Assembly: GCF_000165125.1 (NCBI RefSeq)
Contig: NZ_AEIU01000023.1
Location: forward strand, 1-61,430
Direction of reading: 5' to 3'
Source of the DNA: Vibrio caribbeanicus ATCC BAA-2122
GTDB lineage: Bacteria; Pseudomonadota; Gammaproteobacteria; Enterobacterales; Vibrionaceae
DNA length: 61,430 nucleotides
Both the position numbers and the translations under genes were made by a program. How positions within the stretch are numbered: the stretch's first letter is position 1; each line of letters opens with the position of its first letter. Shown here piece after piece: positions 9,345 to 20,028 of this stretch. The notes below the pieces were generated by a model. That model was given only the letters and a program-made list of their open reading frames with translations. It made no database searches and was not told where the DNA came from.

Positions 9345-10025
9345 ATGCCAGTGAATACAATTATGGGGTTATTTGCAAAGTCCCCTATTAAACCTTTGCA
9401 GCGCCACGTTGTGTGCGTAAATGAATGTTGCTCTCACCTAGTTAACTTTTTTGAAGTCAGTTCAAAAGGTGACTGGGAAAAAGCAGCTGAGATCCAAGCG
9501 CAAATTTCTCACTTAGAGAAAGAGGCGGACGTTTTAAAACGTGAAATTCGCCTAAAGCTTCCCCGTGGATTGTTTATGCCTGTTGATCGCAGCGATATGT
9601 TAGAGCTGCTGACTCAACAAGATAAACTAGCCAATTTAGCAAAGGATATCGCTGGTCGTGTATACGGTCGCCAGCTAGTTATTCCTGCATCCCTTCAAGA
9701 AAACTTCATTGCGTATGTTAAGCGTTGCCTAGATGCAGCCAATCAAGCGCAAAAGGTGATCAATGAGCTTGATGAATTACTAGAGACTGGGTTCAAAGGT
9801 CGCGAGGTGACACTCGTTGCTGAAATGATCCATCAATTAGACTTAATCGAAGATGATACTGATGCTATGCAAATATGTCTTCGACAACAGTTGATGTCGA
9901 TTGAAGATGAACTTAACCCAATTGACGTTATGTTCTTGTACAAAATTTTAGAGTGGGTAGGTGGTATTGCCGATCAGGCTCAGCGTGTAGGCGCGCGTCT
10001 GGAAGTCATGCTATCTCGCACATAA
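9345..10025 (+). CDS. DUF47 (TIGR00153) PhoU-like phosphate transport accessory protein
   Basis: A 226-residue, almost wholly helical protein of the DUF47 / TIGR00153 family, distant relatives of PhoU. It contains the family features L-P-R-G-L-F-M-P-V-D-R-S-D and a second acidic helix rich in E and D (L-D-L-I-E-D-D-T-D) that probably binds metal. These genes almost always sit directly upstream of a Pit-type phosphate transporter, as here (pit 127 bases downstream, same strand). They are thought to modulate that transporter. The ATG at 9345 is used. The next in-frame ATG (M-G-L-F-A-K-S-P, residue 7) is also a possible start and resembles many family N-termini. Confidence 0.88.
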   Translation: MPVNTIMGLFAKSPIKPLQRHVVCVNECCSHLVNFFEVSSKGDWEKAAEIQAQISHLEKEADVLKREIRLKLPRGLFMPVDRSDMLELLTQQDKLANLAKDIAGRVYGRQLVIPASLQENFIAYVKRCLDAANQAQKVINELDELLETGFKGREVTLVAEMIHQLDLIEDDTDAMQICLRQQLMSIEDELNPIDVMFLYKILEWVGGIADQAQRVGARLEVMLSRT

Positions 10026-10152
10026 ACATAAGTTAACCCAATAACGAAGAGCATCTAACTAGTTTACCCATATCGGCATTAGGTATTCCTGCCGAAGGGG
10101 TTTTATCACGCTTAATTTTTGCTCCGCTTGTTATCAACAACTAGGTATTACG

Positions 10153-11412
10153 ATGGATATCCTTGCAAACTACGGCACTGTCCTGATTATTATTGCGGCC
10201 GCTTTTGGCTTTATGATGGCTATCGGCATTGGTGCGAACGATGTCGCTAACGCAATGGGAACTTCGGTTGGCTCAAAAGCCCTCACTGTCAAGCAAGCAA
10301 TTATCATTGCAATGATTTTTGAATTTGCCGGCGCCTATTTAGCGGGTGGAGAAGTCACCGATACAATACGCAAAGGAGTTATTGAAACATCTTTGTTTGC
10401 TGACCAGCCCGATATTTTAGTTTACGGCATGATGTCAGCACTTTTAGCCGCAGGGTCTTGGCTTCTACTGGCCTCATATATGGGTTGGCCAGTATCCACA
10501 ACTCATTCAATTATTGGTGCAATCATAGGTTTTGCGTGTGTTTCTGTTGGTACAGATGCCGTTGACTGGAACAGTGTCAAAGGCATAGTAGGCAGTTGGA
10601 TTGTCACACCTATCATATCCGGCTTCTTTGCCTACGTTATTTTTGTGAGTGCACAAAGGTTAATCTTCGATACCGAGAAGCCTCTGTTTAATGCAAAGCG
10701 CTTTGTCCCAGTTTACATGTTCATTACCACAATGGTTATTGCATTGGTTACCATTAAAAAGGGACTAAAACACGTTGGCCTGCATCTCACTAATGGTGAG
10801 GCTTGGATGTGGTCGGCGATTGTATCCGGACTCGTTATGGTTGGTGGCTATCTCTATATCCAGAAAAAATTTGCGTCTAGAGAGGACGATCATGGCTTTG
10901 CTGGCGTAGAAGGCATCTTCAGCGTACTCATGGTAATAACAGCCTGTGCAATGGCATTTGCTCATGGCTCTAACGATGTTGCCAATGCTATAGGTCCTCT
11001 ATCTGCGGTTGTCTCAACCATTGAACACATGGGAGAAATCACAGACAAAAGTACAATTGCTTGGTGGATACTTCCATTGGGCGGCTTCGGCATAGTGGTA
11101 GGCCTAGCAACTTTAGGACATAAAGTAATGGCTACCGTAGGTACGGGAATTACCGAACTAACACCAAGCCGAGGCTTCGCAGCTCAGCTTGCAACTGCGT
11201 GTACTGTTGTTCTAGCATCAGGCACTGGATTGCCCATTTCAACAACACAAACTCTTGTTGGCGCAGTACTCGGCGTTGGCTTTGCAAGAGGTATTGCTGC
11301 ACTAAACCTAGGTGTTGTAAGAAATATCGTTGCATCTTGGATAGTAACACTACCTGCGGGTGCTTTGCTTGCTGTTACCTTTTTCTATGTCATTCGAGCG
11401 ATATTTATTTAA
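10153..11412 (+). CDS. pitA: inorganic phosphate transporter, Pit family
   Basis: A PiT-family symporter that imports inorganic phosphate, often as a metal-phosphate complex, driven by a cation gradient. The 419-residue protein has about ten to twelve membrane segments and the diagnostic inverted duplication. The signature G-A-N-D-V-A-N-A-M-G lies near residue 27 and its partner G-S-N-D-V-A-N-A-I-G-P near residue 274. Each half also carries a P-(V/I)-S-T-T motif (W-P-V-S-T-T-H-S and L-P-I-S-T-T-Q-T). A hydrophilic loop separates the halves (about 235-250). It is shorter than E. coli PitA (499) and closer to the general bacterial/Vibrio form. It is co-oriented with the DUF47 gene upstream and followed by two hairpins. 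Confidence 0.93.
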   Translation: MDILANYGTVLIIIAAAFGFMMAIGIGANDVANAMGTSVGSKALTVKQAIIIAMIFEFAGAYLAGGEVTDTIRKGVIETSLFADQPDILVYGMMSALLAAGSWLLLASYMGWPVSTTHSIIGAIIGFACVSVGTDAVDWNSVKGIVGSWIVTPIISGFFAYVIFVSAQRLIFDTEKPLFNAKRFVPVYMFITTMVIALVTIKKGLKHVGLHLTNGEAWMWSAIVSGLVMVGGYLYIQKKFASREDDHGFAGVEGIFSVLMVITACAMAFAHGSNDVANAIGPLSAVVSTIEHMGEITDKSTIAWWILPLGGFGIVVGLATLGHKVMATVGTGITELTPSRGFAAQLATACTVVLASGTGLPISTTQTLVGAVLGVGFARGIAALNLGVVRNIVASWIVTLPAGALLAVTFFYVIRAIFI

Positions 11413-11453
11413 ACAATAATGACAGTGATGTGTAAGCTGGCTGTCATTATTGT
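11413..11453 (+). terminator. perfect 13-bp inverted repeat after pitA
   Basis: ACAATAATGACAG (11413-11425) and its exact complement CTGTCATTATTGT (11441-11453) enclose a 15-base loop, starting at the pitA stop codon. Few T residues follow, so it may stabilise the 3' end rather than terminate by itself. Confidence 0.55.
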
Positions 11454-11467
11454 CTCAAAAACTCACA

Positions 11468-11494
11468 AAGGGGAGCCTTCGCTCCCCTTGTTTG
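11468..11494 (+). terminator. rho-independent terminator after pitA
   Basis: GC-rich 9-bp stem AAGGGGAGC / GCTCCCCTT with a CTTC tetraloop, followed by a T-rich tail (GTTTGTT). Confidence 0.85.
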
Positions 11495-11586
11495 TTGCAG
11501 TCCACTTAGAAACTACTTACTATTTGACCATACAACGACAACAATGGCGGGGTTACCAACCCTGATAGACTGTTAAAGGATTTACC

Positions 11587-12198
11587 GTGAAAAAACTGAT
11601 TTGCGTAGTTTTAGTCTCATTATTTGCTGTTCCAGCAGCTTTTGCTAAAGAACGTTACATTTCTGATAAGTTATTTACCTATATGCATTCAGGTCCAAGT
11701 AATCAATTCAGGATAATAGGAAGCATTGATGCTGGCGATAAAATCAAACTTCTCTCAACAAATCGCGATACTGGCTACAGCGAAATTCAAGATGGGAAAG
11801 GACGTACTGGTTGGATCGAAAGTCGTTTTGTCACCAATCAAGAGAGTATGGCGCTAAGACTACCAAAGTTAGAAAAGGAACTGTCTGAAATTAAAGCAAG
11901 ACTATCCAATGCACGTTCCAACGCTGACCAAGAGAAAGCAGGACTCATCGATTCACTAGAGACAAGAAACAAACAAATTAGTGAATTAGAGCAGGGATAC
12001 AGTGACGTTAGCAAACAGCTTTCGGCTTCACAAGAAGAAGTGAGAAAGCTGAGGGCAAAATTAGACACACAAAAAGACGACCTTTTGGTGAAATACTTTA
12101 TGTACGGTGGCGGTGTAGCAGGGATAGGACTTATCTTTGGCCTAATCTTACCGCATATTATCCCTAGGAAAAAACGTTCTCGTCCGGGATGGGCTTGA
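11587..12198 (+). CDS. ygiM: TIGR04211 SH3 domain protein (YgiM-like)
   Basis: A 203-residue envelope protein. Residues 1-20 are a signal peptide (cleavage after A-F-A before K-E-R-Y). Residues 25-85 form a bacterial SH3 domain (H-S-G-P and G-R-T-G-W-I-E motifs). Residues 88-165 form a long coiled coil, and a membrane segment at about 170-190 is followed by a basic tail (R-K-K-R-S-R). The product is therefore probably anchored in the inner membrane by its C-terminus with the SH3 domain in the periplasm. The molecular role is not established. The start is GTG at 11587, supported by AAGGA seven bases upstream and by the signal peptide. In E. coli ygiM also lies between ygiF and cca. Confidence 0.88.
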   Translation: MKKLICVVLVSLFAVPAAFAKERYISDKLFTYMHSGPSNQFRIIGSIDAGDKIKLLSTNRDTGYSEIQDGKGRTGWIESRFVTNQESMALRLPKLEKELSEIKARLSNARSNADQEKAGLIDSLETRNKQISELEQGYSDVSKQLSASQEEVRKLRAKLDTQKDDLLVKYFMYGGGVAGIGLIFGLILPHIIPRKKRSRPGWA

Positions 12199-12207
12199 TC
12201 TATTGAG

Positions 12208-12243
12208 ACAATCAGGTCATTGAAATGTGACCTGATTGTTTCG
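12208..12243 (+). terminator. terminator after ygiM
   Basis: Perfect 12-bp stem ACAATCAGGTCA / TGACCTGATTGT with an 8-base loop and TTCGTT behind it, between convergent ygiM and gspB. It could serve both strands. Confidence 0.75.
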
Positions 12244-12250
12244 TTATAAA

Positions 12251-12997
12251 TTACCCTTTCCAGTCATACAATGCTGGCACTTCAATAAGTGATTGTTTAA
12301 AACGTATCAAACACGTTTGTTGCTCGATTTTTTCAAGCCTTGTTTCATTGTCAATCCAATCGCCCTCACTATATTCGATGTTATTTATTTTTACCCAGCG
12401 CTTTTTAAAATCACTAGAGTAAACATGAGTTTGAAAGTTCATTGCTGGGAGCTTGCCAGACCAACGGCCGACTTGCTGGGAGAGAATCGACACTTCATCC
12501 TCTGTTTGTTTTCGGTCTGCAGCAGGTTTTGAGTTACTTATGGCCGCTTCAACCCGCATCGCAATGTCTGGAGAAAGTGCAGATAAGTCAATATTATCTA
12601 AAAAGCCCTCTTGCTCACTTGGTTGAGACTTTTTAAACTCAATCTCTCGTGTATTTTCGCTGCTATCACTTTTCGTCAAGACGGAAGGTGGAGGTGGCTT
12701 ATTTGTTGTCAGTAAATCGTTAAACTTTGGAGCTGTAGCACTTTGGTAGTCAAAAGAGACTTTATTTACCGTAGGCTCACTGTGTTGATTAAGCCAAACA
12801 CTTTTTTCAAGCTGATAAGCTTGGAAAACCCCTATTGCAGCACCACCAGCCGCAAGTGCAGCAACGATAGCCACTTTCGTCGCTAAACGTGTTGATGACA
12901 CATTTGACATCCCCAAGTGACGATGAGGAGCGAAGGTGCTTCCGGCGGCGGCATGATGTTTTTGTGAATTTTCCAATGCTTGCATAACCTTAGACAT
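12251..12997 (-). CDS. gspB: type II secretion assembly protein GspB
   Basis: GspB (ExeB) works with the ATPase GspA to insert the secretin GspD through peptidoglycan in type II secretion. The 248-residue protein has a cytoplasmic N-terminus (M-S-K-V-M-Q-A-L-E-N-S, conserved in the family) and one membrane segment at about residues 40-62 (alanine-rich). A Pro/Ser-rich linker follows, with a C-terminal periplasmic GspB domain from about 170 (W-S-G-K-L-P-A-M-N and Y-S-E-G-D-W-I). The ATG at 12997 fits the family. It overlaps the gspA stop by 8 bases (ATGTCTAA), so the pair is translationally coupled. The main gsp gene cluster is not in this window. Confidence 0.9.
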   Translation of the reverse strand: MSKVMQALENSQKHHAAAGSTFAPHRHLGMSNVSSTRLATKVAIVAALAAGGAAIGVFQAYQLEKSVWLNQHSEPTVNKVSFDYQSATAPKFNDLLTTNKPPPPSVLTKSDSSENTREIEFKKSQPSEQEGFLDNIDLSALSPDIAMRVEAAISNSKPAADRKQTEDEVSILSQQVGRWSGKLPAMNFQTHVYSSDFKKRWVKINNIEYSEGDWIDNETRLEKIEQQTCLIRFKQSLIEVPALYDWKG

Positions 12998-14603
12998 TAT
13001 CTGGGCCCTCAATTGTTAAGCTTGGTGCATCCGGTTGTGATAGTCGCTCCAAATGGCGTAATGTCTGCTGTCCTGCAATCCCATCCACATTGAGGCCCTG
13101 CCAACCCTGAAATTCTCTCACCTTATTCAATAGCTGCTGGTTAAATTCTTTACTATCACTAATAGGCTTACCCAGAGCTTTAGAGAGAGACTGATCAAGT
13201 GATATGACATCCTTTCCTTTCATCCCTAATTGCAGCGTCCTATCCCAACGGGAATGCCATATTTGGTGATAGTCTCCGTGCCAAATTAGGTTCAGAGCTT
13301 TTCTATCAAATGAAAACACACGCTCTCCAATCAGTAACTTTACACGGCTGTCCGACAAACCGTATAACACGGCAAAACGCTCTTCTGAATCAATTAAAAG
13401 AGATAAAACCACAGGTCTATTCAGATTCAACAATGTTTCGATATCGCCTTGGGAAAGCTGACAAAAGAACTTACTCTCATCATTGTCAATACAAAGACTG
13501 TCTGACATAGAGGCTTTGTACCCCCATACCTTATACAACGACGTCATTGCGCTTTCAAAGCTCCCGTAATGGCTGAGTTCGCTTCTTAGCTCTTTGGGAA
13601 CCTCTGTTACCTCTTCGATTAAAGGGGTCTTTGGGTACTGCTCTTGTACATAAGATGCGATCCAAGGTCGTATGAGGTTTGGAGTGGTGTAATAAGCCGC
13701 TAAAGAGAGCAAAGAAGCAAAGACAACGGGAATCGCCCACCCCATTTTCTTACCCAGCTCAACCGAACTTTGAGAACTTATAGGAATCGTTCCAGTCTGA
13801 AAACTCATAACTTCCTCGCAAGCAACCTCGACCGTAGCGAGGGATGGAGACACCTCTCCCATGGCATAGGCATGTTTTAAGCTAGCGTCACAAACCAAGT
13901 TAATTAAACGAGGTATACCAAATGTTCTATGGGCGATATGTTTGAGTGAGGCAGTATCAAATAATGTTGTCTTTCCCCCGGCATATTCCAAACGAAACTT
14001 AATATACTCTTTTGTTTCATCCGGATTTAGAGGAAGTAAGTGATAGCGCCCCGTCATACGCTGAGCAAGTTGACGAAGTTGAGGCATCTGTAGCTTTTGC
14101 TGCAACTCAGGCTGACCTATCAGTAATACTTTCAGTAATTTTTGGCTTTCAGTTTCTAAATTAGTCAGAAGTCGTAATTGTTCTAAAACTTGAACAGATA
14201 GGTGTTGTGCCTCGTCAATAACAACCAGTGTTTGTAAACCTTGCGCATGATTAGTAAGCAAAAATTCATATAAACTATCGCTTAATATCTTCAACGTTGA
14301 TGAAGAAGGATATTCAACGCCAAACTCATCACATATTGCTTCAAGTAACTCGATATCTGAAAAAGTAGGATTGAGAATAACACCCGCTTGTATATTACTG
14401 TTTAACGTGGCCAGAATAGCTTTAGAGACCGTTGTTTTTCCAGTACCTACTTCTCCAGTAAGCATTGCAAAACCACCACCATCTCCCAAACCTGCTTTGA
14501 TTTGAAAAATAGCTTCACTGTGTCTTCTACTCTGATATAAGAAACGAGAGTTCGGTACAATAGAAAAAGGCCACTCTGTAAATTGAAAATATTCTTGGTA
14601 CAT
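12990..14603 (-). CDS. gspA: type II secretion ATPase GspA
   Basis: GspA (ExeA) is an inner-membrane AAA+ ATPase that binds peptidoglycan and helps secretin assembly. The protein is 537 residues from the ATG at 14603 (M-Y-Q-E-Y-F), preceded by an AGAG ribosome site. A longer in-frame start at 14669 adds 22 residues that the family lacks. Domains: AAA ATPase about 1-270 with Walker A G50-E-V-G-T-G-K-T57 and Walker B V-V-I-D130-E131; one membrane segment near 290-310; a C39-peptidase-like region; and a C-terminal peptidoglycan-binding domain (L-Q-L-G-M-K-G-x-D-V through N-V-D-G-I-A-G-Q-Q-T-L). It is divergent from cca with an 88-base promoter region between them. Confidence 0.92.
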   Translation of the reverse strand: MYQEYFQFTEWPFSIVPNSRFLYQSRRHSEAIFQIKAGLGDGGGFAMLTGEVGTGKTTVSKAILATLNSNIQAGVILNPTFSDIELLEAICDEFGVEYPSSSTLKILSDSLYEFLLTNHAQGLQTLVVIDEAQHLSVQVLEQLRLLTNLETESQKLLKVLLIGQPELQQKLQMPQLRQLAQRMTGRYHLLPLNPDETKEYIKFRLEYAGGKTTLFDTASLKHIAHRTFGIPRLINLVCDASLKHAYAMGEVSPSLATVEVACEEVMSFQTGTIPISSQSSVELGKKMGWAIPVVFASLLSLAAYYTTPNLIRPWIASYVQEQYPKTPLIEEVTEVPKELRSELSHYGSFESAMTSLYKVWGYKASMSDSLCIDNDESKFFCQLSQGDIETLLNLNRPVVLSLLIDSEERFAVLYGLSDSRVKLLIGERVFSFDRKALNLIWHGDYHQIWHSRWDRTLQLGMKGKDVISLDQSLSKALGKPISDSKEFNQQLLNKVREFQGWQGLNVDGIAGQQTLRHLERLSQPDAPSLTIEGPDNV

Positions 14604-14691
14604 ACCGCTCTTCTCTAGGAATTTATGCCTAAGGAAAGTACCATTGCTTGTAGAATTAACCAAATACAAAGTAATAAAAAAGGTGAACTGA

Positions 14692-15909
14692 GTGCATATA
14701 TATCTTGTAGGTGGCGCGGTACGCGATACGCTCCTTAATATAAAAGTCAGTGACCAAGATTGGGTTGTCGTAGGCAGTTCCCCACAAGAGCTTCTTGCCG
14801 CAGGTTATTTACCCGTCGGTAAAGATTTTCCTGTTTTTATTCATCCTAAAACGAAACAAGAATATGCATTAGCGAGAACAGAAAGAAAGATTTCTTCAGG
14901 ACACACTGGGTTTGAATGTTTTTTTTCGCCTTCAGTGACATTAGAAGAAGATCTTTCTCGTCGAGATTTAACCATTAATGCCATGGCACAACATCTAGAT
15001 GGAGAAATAATCGATCCATTCAAAGGAAGAAGAGATCTAAAAGATCGTCAATTACGCCATGTCTCTGATGCTTTCATTGAGGATCCACTTCGTATACTCC
15101 GCGTGGCTCGTTTTCATGCGAAGCTTTTTCATCTCGGCTTCAACATCGCTCCAGAAACGCTGCTTTTAATGAAAAATATGGTAAAAGCAGGCGACCTAAA
15201 AACACTGACACCAGAGCGTATATGGCAAGAATGGAATAAATCGCTCGCAACGCCCAATCCACAAATTTTTTTATCAACACTGAAAGAGTGTGGAGCCCTC
15301 GCGGTCATCTTGCCAGAGCTAGATGCTCTGTTTGGTGTACCGCAACCCGAACAATGGCACCCTGAGATTGACACAGGTATTCATACACTTTTGGTGGCGG
15401 AACAGGCTGCTATGCTGAGCGAATCTCCCGTTGTAAGGTTTGCAGCTCAAGTTCATGATCTTGGAAAAGGCATAACGCCAAAAGAAGAATGGCCAAGCCA
15501 CAAACGTCATTGCCACACTGGCCTCAAATTAATCAAAGAGCTTTGTGGAAGAGTATGCATTCCCAATGAATTTAAAGAGTTGGCGCTAATGGTCTGCGAA
15601 CATCATTCTAATATTCATAGAGCATCGGAATTAAAAGCATCGACCAAACTAAAGATTTTAAATAAGTGTGACGTTTGGCGAAAGCCTCATAGATTAGACG
15701 ATATCTTGCTAACTTGTATGGCAGATAGCCAAGGACGTACTGGCTTTGAAAAGCACCCATACCCGCAGAAACATATCTTTGAGCAAGCCTATCAAGCAGC
15801 ATTGAGCGTAAACGTCCAAGATGTGATTCAAGATGGATTTCAGGGAGCGTCAATTCGGACTGAATTAGAGCAACGACGTATTACAGCCATTAAAGAATCT
15901 GGCAAGTAA
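14692..15909 (+). CDS. cca: multifunctional CCA tRNA nucleotidyltransferase
   Basis: Adds or repairs the 3' CCA end of tRNAs. It is class II poly(A) polymerase-like, with a C-terminal HD phosphohydrolase domain as in gammaproteobacteria. It starts with GTG at 14692, preceded by AAAAAGGTGA, giving the family N-terminus H-I-Y-L-V-G-G-A-V-R-D. Catalytic carboxylates are D21 and D23 (S-D-Q-D-W), and the nucleotide-selecting motif R-R-D-L-T-I-N-A is near residue 93. The HD domain shows V-H-D-L-G-K-G near 256 and H-x(n)-C-E-H-H further on. It is 405 residues against 412 in E. coli. Divergent gspA and convergent eno flank it. Confidence 0.97.
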   Translation: MHIYLVGGAVRDTLLNIKVSDQDWVVVGSSPQELLAAGYLPVGKDFPVFIHPKTKQEYALARTERKISSGHTGFECFFSPSVTLEEDLSRRDLTINAMAQHLDGEIIDPFKGRRDLKDRQLRHVSDAFIEDPLRILRVARFHAKLFHLGFNIAPETLLLMKNMVKAGDLKTLTPERIWQEWNKSLATPNPQIFLSTLKECGALAVILPELDALFGVPQPEQWHPEIDTGIHTLLVAEQAAMLSESPVVRFAAQVHDLGKGITPKEEWPSHKRHCHTGLKLIKELCGRVCIPNEFKELALMVCEHHSNIHRASELKASTKLKILNKCDVWRKPHRLDDILLTCMADSQGRTGFEKHPYPQKHIFEQAYQAALSVNVQDVIQDGFQGASIRTELEQRRITAIKESGK

Positions 15910-15941
15910 CTTTATGACTCTCGGTCTAATGCTCATAAAAT

Positions 15942-15968
15942 AAAACGCCTCGTCTTACGAGCGTTTTT
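15942..15968. terminator. terminator between cca and eno
   Basis: AAAACG(c)CTCGT / ACGAGCGTTTT with a single bulged C and a CTT loop. T-runs on the right and A-runs on the left suit both convergent genes. Confidence 0.8.
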
Positions 15969-15980
15969 ATTAGTCAACGA

Positions 15981-19084
<3,104 letters not shown>

Positions 19085-19150
19085 CGTGAAATCTATCACA
19101 CCGTGCTTTTTATTTTAACCTCATCGATATTGGTATGTTGGATATTAATG

Positions 19151-19954
19151 CTAGCCTTTATTCATTTCTTGCGATTTTACTTGATCCCAAAACATATCTA
19201 ATTGTTCTAAATCATAGTCTTCTAGCCGTTTCCCTCGCTCAGCAACCAGTCTTTCTACCGCCTCAAATCGATGAGTGAATTTGGTATTTGCTTTTGATAG
19301 AGCGACTTCGGGGTGAGTGTCCAAATGGCGAGATAAATTGACAACAGCAAACAGTAAGTCTCCTATTTCCATCTCTAGTTTATCCCTTTCCACTGGCGTT
19401 TTTTTCACTTCATCTAACACTTCAGCAATTTCTTCATGTACTTTACCAACAACTGGATCTAATGTATTCCAGTCAAACCCGTACTCTGCGCAGCGGCTCT
19501 GCAACTTCTCTGCTTTCATTAACGCAGGCAATGAGTCTGGAATAGAACTAAGTACTCCCTCTGATGACTTTCCAGCCAAGCTCTTTTCTCTTTGTTTTTC
19601 TTCCTGCCAATATGCATTTATCTCAGCATCACTATTAAATTTTTTTTCTGAAAATACATGCGGATGGCGGCGCGTAAGTTTTTCATTAACCACATCAATG
19701 ACCTCTGAAAGGTCGAACAAATTCTGCTCCTTTGCCAGTTGACTGTAGAACACAACTTGAAACAACAAATCACCCAGCTCTTCTTTTAAATTGCCCCAAT
19801 CACGCTTTTGAATCGCATCAACGACCTCATAAGTTTCCTCTATTGTATGAGGCACGATTGTGTCAAAAGTTTGCTTAATATCCCAGGGGCAACCTGACTT
19901 AGGATCTCTTAACATCATCATTATTTTTTCGAGTTGTTCGATTGGGTGACTCAT
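19151..19954 (-). CDS. mazG: nucleoside triphosphate pyrophosphohydrolase MazG
   Basis: MazG hydrolyses NTPs to NMP and PPi. In E. coli it counteracts (p)ppGpp build-up and cell death during starvation. The 267-residue protein has the duplicated MazG fold. The first half carries the metal motif E-E-x-x-E (I-E-E-T-Y-E and K-E-E-L-G-D) with C-P-W-D at residues 22-25. The second half repeats it (H-E-E-I-A-E, E-M-E-I-G-D). GGAG stands 9 bases before the ATG. It lies directly downstream of relA, as in E. coli, but a terminator hairpin (19971-19997) separates them. Confidence 0.96.
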   Translation of the reverse strand: MSHPIEQLEKIMMMLRDPKSGCPWDIKQTFDTIVPHTIEETYEVVDAIQKRDWGNLKEELGDLLFQVVFYSQLAKEQNLFDLSEVIDVVNEKLTRRHPHVFSEKKFNSDAEINAYWQEEKQREKSLAGKSSEGVLSSIPDSLPALMKAEKLQSRCAEYGFDWNTLDPVVGKVHEEIAEVLDEVKKTPVERDKLEMEIGDLLFAVVNLSRHLDTHPEVALSKANTKFTHRFEAVERLVAERGKRLEDYDLEQLDMFWDQVKSQEMNKG

Positions 19955-19970
19955 TTGGTTTTCTCCATAT

Positions 19971-19997
19971 AAAAAGGCGAGTTCGCCTCGCCTTTTT
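19971..19997 (-). terminator. terminator between relA and mazG
   Basis: Stem AAAAAGGCGA / TCGCCTTTTT with a 7-base loop, 31 bases after the relA stop and just ahead of the mazG ribosome site. Read on the minus strand it ends in TTTTT. It probably makes mazG expression partly dependent on read-through. Confidence 0.75.
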
Positions 19998-20028
19998 GTG
20001 TTTTCGAATTGAAATTCACTTGCAAGCG

